From assembly GCA_000381625.1 (NCBI GenBank), contig KB906767.1:595071-659070 (forward strand): DNA of 64,000 nt. Direction: 5' to 3'. Within the stretch, counting starts at the first letter, position 1; every line of letters starts with the position of its first letter. Source of the DNA: Bryobacterales bacterium KBS 96. Its GTDB lineage: Bacteria; Acidobacteriota; Terriglobia; Bryobacterales; Bryobacteraceae. The notes under the pieces were generated by a model that made no database searches, was not told the origin of the DNA, and saw only the letters and a program-made list of their open reading frames with translations. The position numbers and the translations under genes are program-made. Of the stretch, positions 17,496 through 25,770 are shown in pieces.

Positions 17496-18035
17496 GGTCA
17501 GGCCAACATCTCGCGACGGCCCGCCAAACGGCTTGCTATTCGCACGAAAACACCCGCGCAAAGGACTGTGAGACGCGCCCGTGCGCGGTTTTCGAAAAGC
17601 CAGAATGCAAGATACACCTCTTCCCTACTCTCGAGAAGCGCTCGCATGCGGAGACGTGGCGCGGAAGCGACGCTAAATAATCTGTCTGGAACTGCTCAGC
17701 TTAGAGCAAGGGACGGAAGGCGAACGCGGTCCGTATCGATCGCCGCCGTAGAGTCGTTGCTCCGCGGCGCACGAAGTCTGTTCTCACTATAGGGCAAGCT
17801 ACAGAAACGGGCAATGGCCTGCCGCAATGGAATTCTTTATAGGAGCGATAACCAACACGAAATTCGTGGTCTGTTATAGGGGCGCGGCATGCCGCGCCCG
17901 CCAATGCGTACAGCGATCACGCCGAATCTGAGCAGCGTACGCTCCGTAGACCCTCGCGCGATTCGAAATATTCGAAACCGAGCCGGGACGCGTTAGCGAC
18001 CTGTACGCCGAAAACGCACGGCATAGCTCCGGCAA
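17496..18035. other. Intergenic region upstream of nitrate operon
   Basis: These 540 bp lie between the start of the nitrate operon and the end of the second Oar receptor, both on the minus strand, so the stretch must include the nitrate operon promoter. Apart from a family C palindrome at 17875-17902 I see nothing I can name: no clear sigma-54 -24/-12 pair, NtrC site, tRNA or coding pattern. Short frames here have repeat-like, Arg-rich translations and are rejected. Confidence 0.4.
17875..17902. repeat. Palindromic intergenic repeat, family C (best copy)
   Basis: TATAGG followed by GGCGCGGCATGCCGCGCC is an 18-bp perfect palindrome within the unit. It matches the copy at 10531 and the inverted copy at 55183. 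It lies in the gap between the nitrate operon and the Oar receptor. Confidence 0.7.
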
Positions 18036-21000
18036 TCACCAGAGCAATTTCAGGCCGAACTGAATTTGCCTCGACGTGGTCGCCGTCGAGTTAATCACGC
18101 CCGCCGTGCTCAACGGAGCTGAAGATCCCTGAGCAAAGACCACCGGATTTGGAGATCCAAAATTTGCATGGTTCAGAATGTTGAAGAACTCGGCGCGGAA
18201 CTGAAGTTTCGTTCTCTCGGATAAGGAGGTATCCTTCGCAAGCGATAAATCCAACTCGGAGAGGCCCGGGCCGATCAGAGTGTCGCGCCCCACGTTCCCG
18301 TATGTGCCGTTTGGCGGTATGGCAAACGCGGTCGGATCGAAATACTTGTTCGGGCCGCCGAGAATCACGTTTCCGTTAAATGCCGGATTCCAGGACGGCC
18401 GCACCGGATTGCGCGAATCGCCGTCATTCGAGGGATTGAAGCCCAAAATTGGCGTAAACGGAAAGCCGGATTGCATGGTGGCGATGCCGCTCAATATCCA
18501 GCCGCCAATCGCTTTTTGACGCCAGCCGCTGGTATTCCCCAAGATCGCCTTCCCCGCCCCGACCGGCAGTTCATAGCTCGCGTTGATCACGCCAAGATGG
18601 CGCACATCATACGTCGAAAGTCCCCAGTCGATTCCCGGATTCGGCGGATACATCACGAAGCCGGGAGCATTACTGCCGACGCTGCTGTTGATGGCGGCTC
18701 CATTATCGAGGCTCTTGCCGAACGTATAGGCTCCGCGGAACTGCAGCCCGCGCTGGAATCGCCGGTTTACATCTATTTCGAGCGCATTATACGAGCTATT
18801 TCCAGTCGAGAACCAACTCGTGGTATTGGCAAGCTTCGGATTCGCGAGAGGCGCGCCGGAGGGAAAATAAATCGTCCCGGCGCCGAGGCTCGCAGGGCAT
18901 GGCGACTCTGGGCAAATTGTCGGAATCGGCAAATTTGCGTCGACGGAAAGAATCTGGTGATATCCGTGAGAACCGATATAAGCCACGCCTAGCGACGTCA
19001 CTGCGTCCAGCCGCTGTTCGATTTTCAGAGACCACGATTGCACCGTCGGAGTTTGCATGTCGGGCTGCACGCCGCCAGGTGAAATCTTGCCGCCGCCCGG
19101 CAACGGAGCGCCGGGTGTGATCTGCAGGCTCGAAAGGCCTACATTCTTTAGCGAGAGCGTTGTATTATACGGCGCGTTCTGATCGAGCCGGTAGCTTAAG
19201 TTATCAAGCAGCGAATAGAATGTGCCGAAGCCCGCTCGAATCACCGTCCGGTTCTGGCCGAATGGCGCCCAGGCGATGCCCACGCGCGGCGCGGGCAGAA
19301 ATTTCGCGTTGTTCACTTTGAAAACGGAATTCCCGACAAACGGATCGGTCTGGATCACCCCATTGATGAAGTCGTAGTTCGAAGCCCTTCCGTGAACCTC
19401 GTTCCAGCCGTTCGTAAATTCATCGCGAAAGCCGAGGCTCAGCTCCAGATTCGGCGTCAATTTCATTGTGTCCTGCACGTAAAACGCGCCTTCGAGAGAG
19501 CGCCAGCCCAACGGCGTTGGAGTGGGTACAGCAGTGAAATTTGTCACCTGCCCTTGCAATAATCCTGCGATGCTGCCAAAGGTAGCTTGTCCGTTTTGGG
19601 CCTGCGCCATGATGTCGTTCGATTGCATTCGCTGCAGCCAAACGCCTGCTTGCCAGTGATGAATAGACCGCGTGATGTCCACGTTGTCCTCATATGTGAA
19701 GACGTTTCGAACAACCCTAAGATTGTTGCCGACGTTCGTTCCGGCAGGGCTCAACTGGGTAGCTCCGTTCGAAGCCGTACTGCCTCCGATGACGACGGCG
19801 CCGATAGGGGCGCCGTCAATCCAGCCCGGCACATCGACAGATGTTTCGCCCGTAAAGAAATAGGCTCCGCGTGAGAAACCAGCACGTGCGGTATTCAGAG
19901 CGGAGGCCGAAAATACATGTGTTTCCTGTAAACTGACGACCTGTTCCCGCAGAGCTTCGAAAATGCTGCTGAACGGGTTCACAGTAGGCGTATTGTCCTC
20001 GCTGTCATCTATAGTGTAGACACCGAATAGCGAATCGCGATCGGAAAACGTGTGATCCAGACGCGCGGTCCCAAAATCTTCTCGAATATTCTGCAGTGGA
20101 TGGCTGAACGCTTCGGCGATTCCGCCGCCCAACTCCGGACCATTTTGCACGGGCCACAAAGAAAGCAGATTCCCCACGCCGGGCGCCACGCCGACGTGTA
20201 CAAGCTTGCCGCTTGCATCGGGCAAATAGCCCAGGCGCGCGTTGTTGTCGGGCACGAGCGTTACGTCGCTCAATCCCAAATGCTGGCGAAACCCTTCGTA
20301 ATTGCCAAATAGAAACGTCTTATTCTTTTGAATGGGACCGCCGAGCGCGGCTCCGAACTCGTTGCGCTGGAACTGTGGAACTGGCCCTTGATCGAAGAAA
20401 TTGCGCGCATCCAGGTCGTTATTCCGCAGAAACTCGTACCCGCTCCCGTGCACTTCGTTGGATCCCGAGGCCGTCACAATGCTTACCTGCGCTCCCGCAC
20501 GTTTCCCGTACTGGGCGCCGTAGGTATCCGAAATAACGTTGAACTCGCGGACCGCATCGACGCCAAGCAGTTGGCCGCTCGCGCCGCCCGGCGTCAGGTT
20601 GATCTCGGAAGCGCTTGTGTATTCGATCCCGTTCAGGAGAAATAGATTCTCCTGCGGCTTTCTACCGGATACTGCGAACATGTTGCCGACCGCTGAGTTC
20701 GATGTTCCAATGCCGCCTGAACGTTCGGATGTGTAATTCACAATGCCCGGATTCAGGGCGATTAACTCGTCATAGCTGCGCCCGTTAAGCGGCAGTTGTT
20801 TTACCTGGCGCTCGCCGACAAGTCCCGAGGTCTGCTCCGTCGATACGCTCACCACATCGGGGTGCTCCTCGACGGTCACGCTCTGCTGGAGTCCCCCCAC
20901 GTTGAGGGTCAAATTCACCACGGCCTGTTGTCCGACGACAAGACCGATGCCGGTCTTCACCTCAGACGTGAAGCCCGTTTTCTCGGCGGCGATTTCGTAG

Positions 21001-21260
21001 CTGCCGATCGCGAGCGATGGCGCGTTATATCGACCGCCGCCATCAGTCACAAGTTTGCGCGTAGCGCCCGTTTCGGTGTTCTTCACTGTCACTGAAACAC
21101 CCGCAATGGGCGCCCCGGTTGCGTCGGCGATAATCCCGGAAATCGACCCTTCCGCTTGACCCCAAGCCAAGCCTGCGGACACCACAACAGTTGCAATTGC
21201 AGCGCAGCACCGGCCGAGCTTCCGCAAAATATAGCTACGGGAAGTTTGGCGGGCATGCAT
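18036..21260 (-). CDS. TonB-dependent receptor, Oar-like (second copy)
   Basis: A 1,074-residue outer-membrane receptor with the same plan as the one at 4043: a signal peptide (CCAAIATVVVSAGLAWGQ), a carboxypeptidase-regulatory-like domain (EGSISGIIADATGAPIAGVS), a plug (VKQLPLNGRSYDELIALNPG) and a barrel ending QIQFGLKLLW. I use the ATG at 21260, since the longer frame depends on a TTG at 21287 that lies outside any signal peptide; an AGGAG lies 12 nt upstream. It has its own promoter region with a repeated operator-like motif (21297-21355), suggesting specific repression or induction. Substrate unknown. Identity with the first receptor looks confined to family-conserved segments, so these are old paralogues rather than a recent duplication. 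Confidence 0.92.
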   Translation of the reverse strand: MHARQTSRSYILRKLGRCCAAIATVVVSAGLAWGQAEGSISGIIADATGAPIAGVSVTVKNTETGATRKLVTDGGGRYNAPSLAIGSYEIAAEKTGFTSEVKTGIGLVVGQQAVVNLTLNVGGLQQSVTVEEHPDVVSVSTEQTSGLVGERQVKQLPLNGRSYDELIALNPGIVNYTSERSGGIGTSNSAVGNMFAVSGRKPQENLFLLNGIEYTSASEINLTPGGASGQLLGVDAVREFNVISDTYGAQYGKRAGAQVSIVTASGSNEVHGSGYEFLRNNDLDARNFFDQGPVPQFQRNEFGAALGGPIQKNKTFLFGNYEGFRQHLGLSDVTLVPDNNARLGYLPDASGKLVHVGVAPGVGNLLSLWPVQNGPELGGGIAEAFSHPLQNIREDFGTARLDHTFSDRDSLFGVYTIDDSEDNTPTVNPFSSIFEALREQVVSLQETHVFSASALNTARAGFSRGAYFFTGETSVDVPGWIDGAPIGAVVIGGSTASNGATQLSPAGTNVGNNLRVVRNVFTYEDNVDITRSIHHWQAGVWLQRMQSNDIMAQAQNGQATFGSIAGLLQGQVTNFTAVPTPTPLGWRSLEGAFYVQDTMKLTPNLELSLGFRDEFTNGWNEVHGRASNYDFINGVIQTDPFVGNSVFKVNNAKFLPAPRVGIAWAPFGQNRTVIRAGFGTFYSLLDNLSYRLDQNAPYNTTLSLKNVGLSSLQITPGAPLPGGGKISPGGVQPDMQTPTVQSWSLKIEQRLDAVTSLGVAYIGSHGYHQILSVDANLPIPTICPESPCPASLGAGTIYFPSGAPLANPKLANTTSWFSTGNSSYNALEIDVNRRFQRGLQFRGAYTFGKSLDNGAAINSSVGSNAPGFVMYPPNPGIDWGLSTYDVRHLGVINASYELPVGAGKAILGNTSGWRQKAIGGWILSGIATMQSGFPFTPILGFNPSNDGDSRNPVRPSWNPAFNGNVILGGPNKYFDPTAFAIPPNGTYGNVGRDTLIGPGLSELDLSLAKDTSLSERTKLQFRAEFFNILNHANFGSPNPVVFAQGSSAPLSTAGVINSTATTSRQIQFGLKLLW

Positions 21261-21296
21261 ATTTGATGTTGGCTCCTGAATTAACAATGTAGATTT

Positions 21297-21355
21297 AGTC
21301 TATGGACATAGTAGTATTTCTGTCAAGCGTAAACACAAGTTTATCGATAGACATA
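21297..21355 (-). promoter_or_regulatory. Putative promoter with repeated operator-like motif for the Oar receptor
   Basis: On the minus strand TTGACA (21326-21321) is followed after 18 nt by TAGACT (21302-21297), a fair sigma-70 type pair 37 nt upstream of the receptor start. The motif TATGTC-Y-AT-M-GA occurs twice in the same orientation, at 21310-21299 (TATGTCCATAGA) and 21355-21344 (TATGTCTATCGA), 45 bp apart. The first copy lies in an inverted repeat, CTATG-GA-CATAG, touching the -10 box. A dimeric repressor binding both sites is inferred. Confidence 0.45.
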
Positions 21356-21413
21356 CTTAGCTTTTGTTACGGAGAATACAGTTGCGGGATCGGGGCCGTT
21401 GATTTTCGATAAG

Positions 21414-23252
21414 CTACTTATTTGTCAGCAGGCCGACGGCTTCGGCATTCTTGCTCTCCGTGGCTCGCGACAGTGCGGTCCGGCCGCGATTGTCGGCCAG
21501 ACTCGTCTGGGCTCCGTGTTTCAGGAGGAGTTTCATGAAATCACGAAGGGAATCGCTGAAAGGGGTGGTTTCGGCAGCTTGCATCAGAGGGGTTCTTCCG
21601 CTTGCGTCGGCCAAGTCCACTTTAGCGCCATGGTCCAGCAACAGGGTGGCCGCGGGGAAGTGGCTGTAAGTTACAGCTTCGAGCAGTGGCGTGCTGTTGT
21701 CGAACGCTTGTAGATTCGGGTCCGCCTTGTTGTCGAGGAGCGCGTGAATGGCCTCGGTCCTTCCCTCCAGCGCGGCCCGGTAGATCGGCGTGCGGCCGCG
21801 CGAATCCTGCGCATTCACGTTTGCATGGGCTCCAATTAAGATCGCAATCGTGGGCGCGTTATTCGGCAGGTAAGCCGTGCCTTCGGCTGCAATCATCAGG
21901 GGAGTGCTCCCTTGCGCATCCGCAAGGTCGACATCAGCGCCGCGATGGAGCAGCAGGTTGACGGCCGCCACTCGGCCATAGGTGACCGCGCCCAGCAAAG
22001 GAGTTGAGCCATCGCTGGATTGTGCATTGATCTTTGCTTTCCTATCCAAGAGGAGTTGCATCGCTCCAACTTTTCCTTCTTGTGCAGCGCGATGCAAGGG
22101 AGTGCGCCCCCGAGAATCCTCAGTATCGACATGGGCGCCTTTATCGAGCAGCGCCTGGACCAGCGGCACGTTGTTCGGCGCGTAAACATTGCCTTCGCAG
22201 GCAAGCGCGAGCGGCGTGCTGCCTTGGGAATCGGCAAGATCCACATCTGCTCCAGCGCCTAGCAGCGCCTGGACGACGGGCAGCCGTCCATACGTGACCG
22301 CCGTAAGCAATGGAGTGGAGCCGTCATTTGCCTTGTGGTTCGGATCGGCCTTATGCGTGAGCAGCAGGCGCGTGACATCGACCTTGCCTTCCCCGGCGGA
22401 CCGGAAAAGGGCTGTGCGTCCTCGTGAATCCTCCGCATCCACATGAGCACCGCTTTTCAGCAACAGATCAACGGCAGGGGCGTTGTTTTGAAGATAAGCG
22501 GAGCCTTCCGCCGCCCGCATCAACGGCGTGGTTCCGTCGGATGCGGCGGCATTCACGTTGGCATGTTTCGCGACTAGAGCGTGTACCTCATCCATGCGCC
22601 CGTACTCAATTGCTTTCACGAGCGCGGGCGGCTCCGCGGCAGAATTCGATGAGACGCGGCTCTTCCCGCGAGTGAACCAAAACGCGAATCCGGCGAGCAT
22701 CACGACAGCAATCGTCATTACGGCAGCCCAAATGCGCCGTTGGCTTCGTTCATTCTTCGGGAGAGGCGATGACTTGGATCGCGTCCGCGGTTCCTCCGGC
22801 TCCGGCTCATCGTGAAAAGAGGAGGGATCTAGCGCGCGGATCAGCCTTTGCACGTCCTCGTGGAAAGCGGAGTCGGTTAACTCGATCGCCTGTCGCCGCG
22901 CCAGAGGGGCGAGCGGCCCGGGCAAGTCCGCAACAGCCGGCATCCGCGCATCTTCCACCAGCACAGGAACAACACGGATATTCCTCTGTAATGCCAGGCT
23001 GATTTCGAGGAACACGAAGTCGCCGGGCTCGGTCAGACGCTTGGTCACCCAGTTCCGGCCCATCAACACCACGGCGGCGTCGCAGGCGTGGACCCTATTT
23101 TCAATGACTTTGGCGAAATCCTCACCCGGCTGGATCGCGCTCACATCCATGAAGACCTGCTCTTCTCCGAAATGCGCGCAAAGCTGATCGTAAAGACGGC
23201 CGGCATGACCGGCTGTGTCTTCGCGACGATAGCTGATGAAGATACCCGGCAT
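21414..23252 (-). CDS. TIR-domain membrane protein with ankyrin-repeat array
   Basis: The ATG at 23252 is chosen because GGAGG lies 7 nt upstream and the TIR fold starts at once (PGIFISYRREDTAGHAGRLY). Of 612 residues, 1-140 are a TIR domain with a candidate catalytic Glu at 83 (DFVFLEISLAL). Residues 174-194 form one membrane span. Residues about 208-612 are some 12 ankyrin repeats arranged in a 104-residue higher-order period (DGSTPLL.AVTYGR at 310, 414 and, altered, 518). Bacterial TIR domains often cleave NAD+ or make cyclic-ADP-ribose signals in anti-phage systems; ankyrin arrays bind proteins. It is divergent from a DUF4231/SLATT-like gene 118 bp away. Sensor or immune function is inference. 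Confidence 0.9.
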   Translation of the reverse strand: MPGIFISYRREDTAGHAGRLYDQLCAHFGEEQVFMDVSAIQPGEDFAKVIENRVHACDAAVVLMGRNWVTKRLTEPGDFVFLEISLALQRNIRVVPVLVEDARMPAVADLPGPLAPLARRQAIELTDSAFHEDVQRLIRALDPSSFHDEPEPEEPRTRSKSSPLPKNERSQRRIWAAVMTIAVVMLAGFAFWFTRGKSRVSSNSAAEPPALVKAIEYGRMDEVHALVAKHANVNAAASDGTTPLMRAAEGSAYLQNNAPAVDLLLKSGAHVDAEDSRGRTALFRSAGEGKVDVTRLLLTHKADPNHKANDGSTPLLTAVTYGRLPVVQALLGAGADVDLADSQGSTPLALACEGNVYAPNNVPLVQALLDKGAHVDTEDSRGRTPLHRAAQEGKVGAMQLLLDRKAKINAQSSDGSTPLLGAVTYGRVAAVNLLLHRGADVDLADAQGSTPLMIAAEGTAYLPNNAPTIAILIGAHANVNAQDSRGRTPIYRAALEGRTEAIHALLDNKADPNLQAFDNSTPLLEAVTYSHFPAATLLLDHGAKVDLADASGRTPLMQAAETTPFSDSLRDFMKLLLKHGAQTSLADNRGRTALSRATESKNAEAVGLLTNK

Positions 23253-23370
23253 TCGCTGGCCTCCGCAACTCGTGATCCATGGATTATAGTTGAATCCCCT
23301 GCTGCGGGAATGTGCTCTCACGAACGAATTCCCTTTCTGGACATCCCAATCTCAGGTATCTTGTCCAGAT

Positions 23371-23802
23371 ATGACCGATGCCGCCGAACTGCCCGCCTTC
23401 GCTCGATTAGAAGATGAAATTGGCTGGTACGACCGCAAGAGCCGCTATAGCCAACAAACGTTCAAAATTCTAAAACTCTGGACGATAGTGATTGCGGCCC
23501 TGGTGCCGCTGCTAACCACATTCGGCATTCACGATGCGCGCGTACTGGCGTCGCTGACTGCCAGCATTGCCGTAGTGGAAGCAGTGCAGCAGTTGAACCA
23601 GTATCAGACGAACTGGATTCTTTATCGCTCCACGTGCGAAGCGCTGAAGCATGAAAAGTACCTGTATCTATCAACGGCGGGACCATACAGCACCGCATCT
23701 GACCGCAAGGTGCTGCTGGCCGAACGGGTCGAGGGCCTGGTTTCGCAAGAGCATGCCAAGTGGACTTCAAATCGCGAGGAAAAAGGCGAGGGCGCCAAAT
23801 AG
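23371..23802 (+). CDS. DUF4231 / SLATT-like two-helix membrane protein
   Basis: A 143-residue protein starting at the ATG at 23371. It opens with an amphipathic helix containing the family-typical EIGWYDRKSRYSQQTFK segment. Two adjacent membrane helices follow (LWTIVIAALVPLLTTFG and VLASLTASIAVVEAVQQL), then a cytoplasmic helical tail. This fits DUF4231, part of the SLATT group: two-helix proteins predicted, from genome associations with nucleotide-signal systems, to act as membrane-perforating effectors. It is divergent from the TIR-ankyrin gene, which makes a paired sensor/effector system plausible. No strong Shine-Dalgarno is visible. The family call is from pattern recognition without a profile search. 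Confidence 0.75.
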   Translation: MTDAAELPAFARLEDEIGWYDRKSRYSQQTFKILKLWTIVIAALVPLLTTFGIHDARVLASLTASIAVVEAVQQLNQYQTNWILYRSTCEALKHEKYLYLSTAGPYSTASDRKVLLAERVEGLVSQEHAKWTSNREEKGEGAK

Positions 23803-23811
23803 CCGCTGCGA

Positions 23812-23854
23812 TTGACATGAACTGGCAACAAAACTTTACAATGTACGTTGTAAA
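23812..23854 (+). promoter_or_regulatory. Promoter with BlaI/MecI-like dyad operator
   Basis: TTGACA (23812-23817) is followed after 19 nt by TACAAT (23837-23842). The -10 box lies inside TTTACAATGTACGTTGTAAA (23835-23854), whose 7-bp arms TTTACAA and TTGTAAA are perfectly inverted. The TACA...TGTA arrangement resembles operators of BlaI/MecI-type repressors, which are common beside TonB_C and M56-peptidase genes in Acidobacteriota. No blaI or blaR gene is in the window. The site precedes the TonB_C gene. Confidence 0.6.
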
Positions 23855-23913
23855 CAGGACAGCCTGCGTGTCCGTCCTGAATCACAATTGAGTTTCTGCT
23901 CCAGGAGGTGGTT

Positions 23914-24333
23914 GTGTGTCTGAGGAGAGTCCTGCTCACTCTCACGACGGTTGTTCTCGTATCGACGTTTATCGCGGTTTCGGCGGCTCGCGATGTGACC
24001 AAAACCGATGCGAACAAAACCGGGGAAAAGAAGCAAGGCGACCCGATTTACGAGATTGGCGGCGACGTGAAGCCTCCCAAGCTCGTACACGTCGTGGAGC
24101 CGGAATTCAGCGGACACTCAGAGCAAGCATTCGTCAGTGGCGTGGTGAAGATTCAGATGATCGTAACGTCGGAGGGCATGCCGAAAGCGCCGAAGGTATT
24201 GTCAGGACTTGGCGAGGTCCAGGACAAAAAAGCCGTGGAAGCGGTGGAACAGTGGCGTTTCAAACCCGCGACGAAAGAAGACAAGCCGGTGAATGTGCGG
24301 GTGACGGTGGAAGTCAATTTTCACCTACTGTAA
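23914..24333 (+). CDS. Periplasmic TonB C-terminal-domain protein
   Basis: The frame can open at GTG 23908 or 23914; 23914 is used because GGAGG (23904-23908) then sits 5 nt upstream, whereas 23908 overlaps it. The 139-residue product has a signal peptide or membrane anchor (VLLTLTTVVLVSTFIAVSA), a charged linker and a TonB_C domain at about residues 60-139 (FVSGVVKIQMIVTSEGMPK ... AVEAVEQWRFKPA). Such isolated TonB_C proteins contain neither a long proline region nor a clear ExbD-contact helix and may not energise transport; many are linked to BlaR/BlaI modules. The dyad operator just upstream supports repressor control. Function unknown. Confidence 0.8.
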   Translation: MCLRRVLLTLTTVVLVSTFIAVSAARDVTKTDANKTGEKKQGDPIYEIGGDVKPPKLVHVVEPEFSGHSEQAFVSGVVKIQMIVTSEGMPKAPKVLSGLGEVQDKKAVEAVEQWRFKPATKEDKPVNVRVTVEVNFHLL

Positions 24334-24340
24334 ACGCATT

Positions 24341-25606
24341 TCATCTCATCTGAAGGCATTTTTCGAGCGCATCCGCGGCAGCGGCGGCGCCCCGTTCCGT
24401 CCGTACCCGTTCCCCAACTTCCCTGGCCCGCGTTTGTAGTGACGCATCCGAAAGCAACCGCTGCAGGCGGCCGGCAACCTCATCGACCGTATACTTGCGG
24501 CGGCTGATCATGTCGCCCATGCCGAGCCGCATGATACGCATTCCGTTGTCCGGTTGGTCATGGCTATATGGCATCACGAGGGTCGGCCGGCCGGACAGCA
24601 TGGCCTGGGCGGTAGTGCCGGCGCCGCCGGAGTGAGCTGTCGCGGCTCCGCGTGGAAATAGTTGCGAGTAGGGCGCGTATTCGGCGATAAGAATCTGCTC
24701 GTCGGAGCGGATGCCAATTCGGGTTTCGTAATCCAATCCGGCTAATAGAATCGCCCGGCGTCCCAGTCGCCGGACCGCCGCGGCGCTATTCTCGTAAAAC
24801 GTTCGCGGATCGAAAACCGCTGAAGAGCCAAGCGTAAAAATGACGGGCGGCTCACCGGCATTCAGAAATCCCTCGATCTCCGGAGCGAGGCCTCCGGCGT
24901 CCGCATTCAGCTTGTCGTAAATGGCAAAGCCCGTGACCGTCACGTTGGCCGGCCAGTCCGGCTGCGGAGCGGCCAGCAATGGCGAGAAACAGGCGAGCGT
25001 GCCCCAGGGCGAGAACTGATCGCCAAAGACGGGAGATCGCGAGGGCAGCAGGCCCAACTCCCTGCGTATAACTTGAACTGGCCGCAACCACCGCGCCGTG
25101 ATGCCGCGCAGCATGCAGAAGATGGCGCGCGCAATTACGGGCGATAACCGGGGAAGAGACCCAAACTGCGGAAAATAAGGCGGATCTGTCGCTGAAAAGA
25201 AGATGGCCGGTTGCAACGCAATCGAGATCCAGCGTTTCTTCAACAACTCCGCGACAATGGGCGTCGCGAACATGGCGATGTGGCTCACCAGTAGATCGGC
25301 GCCCTCTGCCGCCGCCATCACATCTTCAAGCGAATCACGCAGGGCAGGCATCAGCATCTCGCGAAACAGAAACTCCGGCCCGCGGTGGGCATGCATCACC
25401 TTCGCAACCATTTCGGACCTATCCCCGAAATTCTCCAGATCCGGACGGACGGAGGCGAATTGGATGCCTTCGCTCTCCACTTTTTCGCGATAGAGATTGG
25501 TCGACGCAATTACCGCATCGTAACCGCGTCGTTTCATCTCGATAGCGATCGCCAGATAAGGATGCAGGTCGCCCAGCGAACCAAAGGTTGTGAAGACGAT
25601 GCGCAT
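24341..25606 (-). CDS. Glycosyltransferase, GT1 / UDP-glycosyltransferase-like (GT-B fold)
   Basis: A 421-residue GT-B enzyme transferring sugar from a nucleotide donor to an unknown small-molecule or lipid acceptor. The N-terminal domain has the GT28/UGT-like opening RIVFTTFGSLGDLHPYLAIA. The C-terminal domain has the donor-binding signature HSGGAGTTAQAMLSGRPTLV followed by PYSHDQPDN, the D/Q pair that contacts the sugar in UGT-type enzymes. No membrane span is evident. It converges with the TonB_C gene (7 nt between stops) and is divergent from the Ser/Thr kinase. No biosynthetic cluster surrounds it, so the acceptor cannot be guessed. Confidence 0.87.
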   Translation of the reverse strand: MRIVFTTFGSLGDLHPYLAIAIEMKRRGYDAVIASTNLYREKVESEGIQFASVRPDLENFGDRSEMVAKVMHAHRGPEFLFREMLMPALRDSLEDVMAAAEGADLLVSHIAMFATPIVAELLKKRWISIALQPAIFFSATDPPYFPQFGSLPRLSPVIARAIFCMLRGITARWLRPVQVIRRELGLLPSRSPVFGDQFSPWGTLACFSPLLAAPQPDWPANVTVTGFAIYDKLNADAGGLAPEIEGFLNAGEPPVIFTLGSSAVFDPRTFYENSAAAVRRLGRRAILLAGLDYETRIGIRSDEQILIAEYAPYSQLFPRGAATAHSGGAGTTAQAMLSGRPTLVMPYSHDQPDNGMRIMRLGMGDMISRRKYTVDEVAGRLQRLLSDASLQTRAREVGERVRTERGAAAAADALEKCLQMR

Positions 25607-25730
25607 GCTCCTCTACAGCTTGACAGAGGCGGACGTCCTGTATCTGGCGAAAACCCCGGACGCCTTGATACACTACATCGCATCCAAACGTCCAGCTCTG
25701 TATCGAACGAACGACGGCGCTCCGCATCTC

Positions 25731-25757
25731 GTATAGGGACCGGACATGCCCGGCTCG
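25731..25757. repeat. Diverged palindromic repeat, family C
   Basis: GTATAGGGACCGGACATGCC followed by CGGCTCG aligns with the family C unit (TATAGGGGCGCGGCATGCCG at 17875) with several changes. It lies 13 nt before the kinase start, so it is transcribed in that gene's leader or overlaps its promoter. Confidence 0.45.
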
Positions 25758-25770
25758 TGGAGAGGTGCTC

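Noticed and set aside
18036..21260. Recent duplication of the two Oar receptors
   Set aside because: Only family-conserved segments align by eye; plug and barrel sequences differ throughout.
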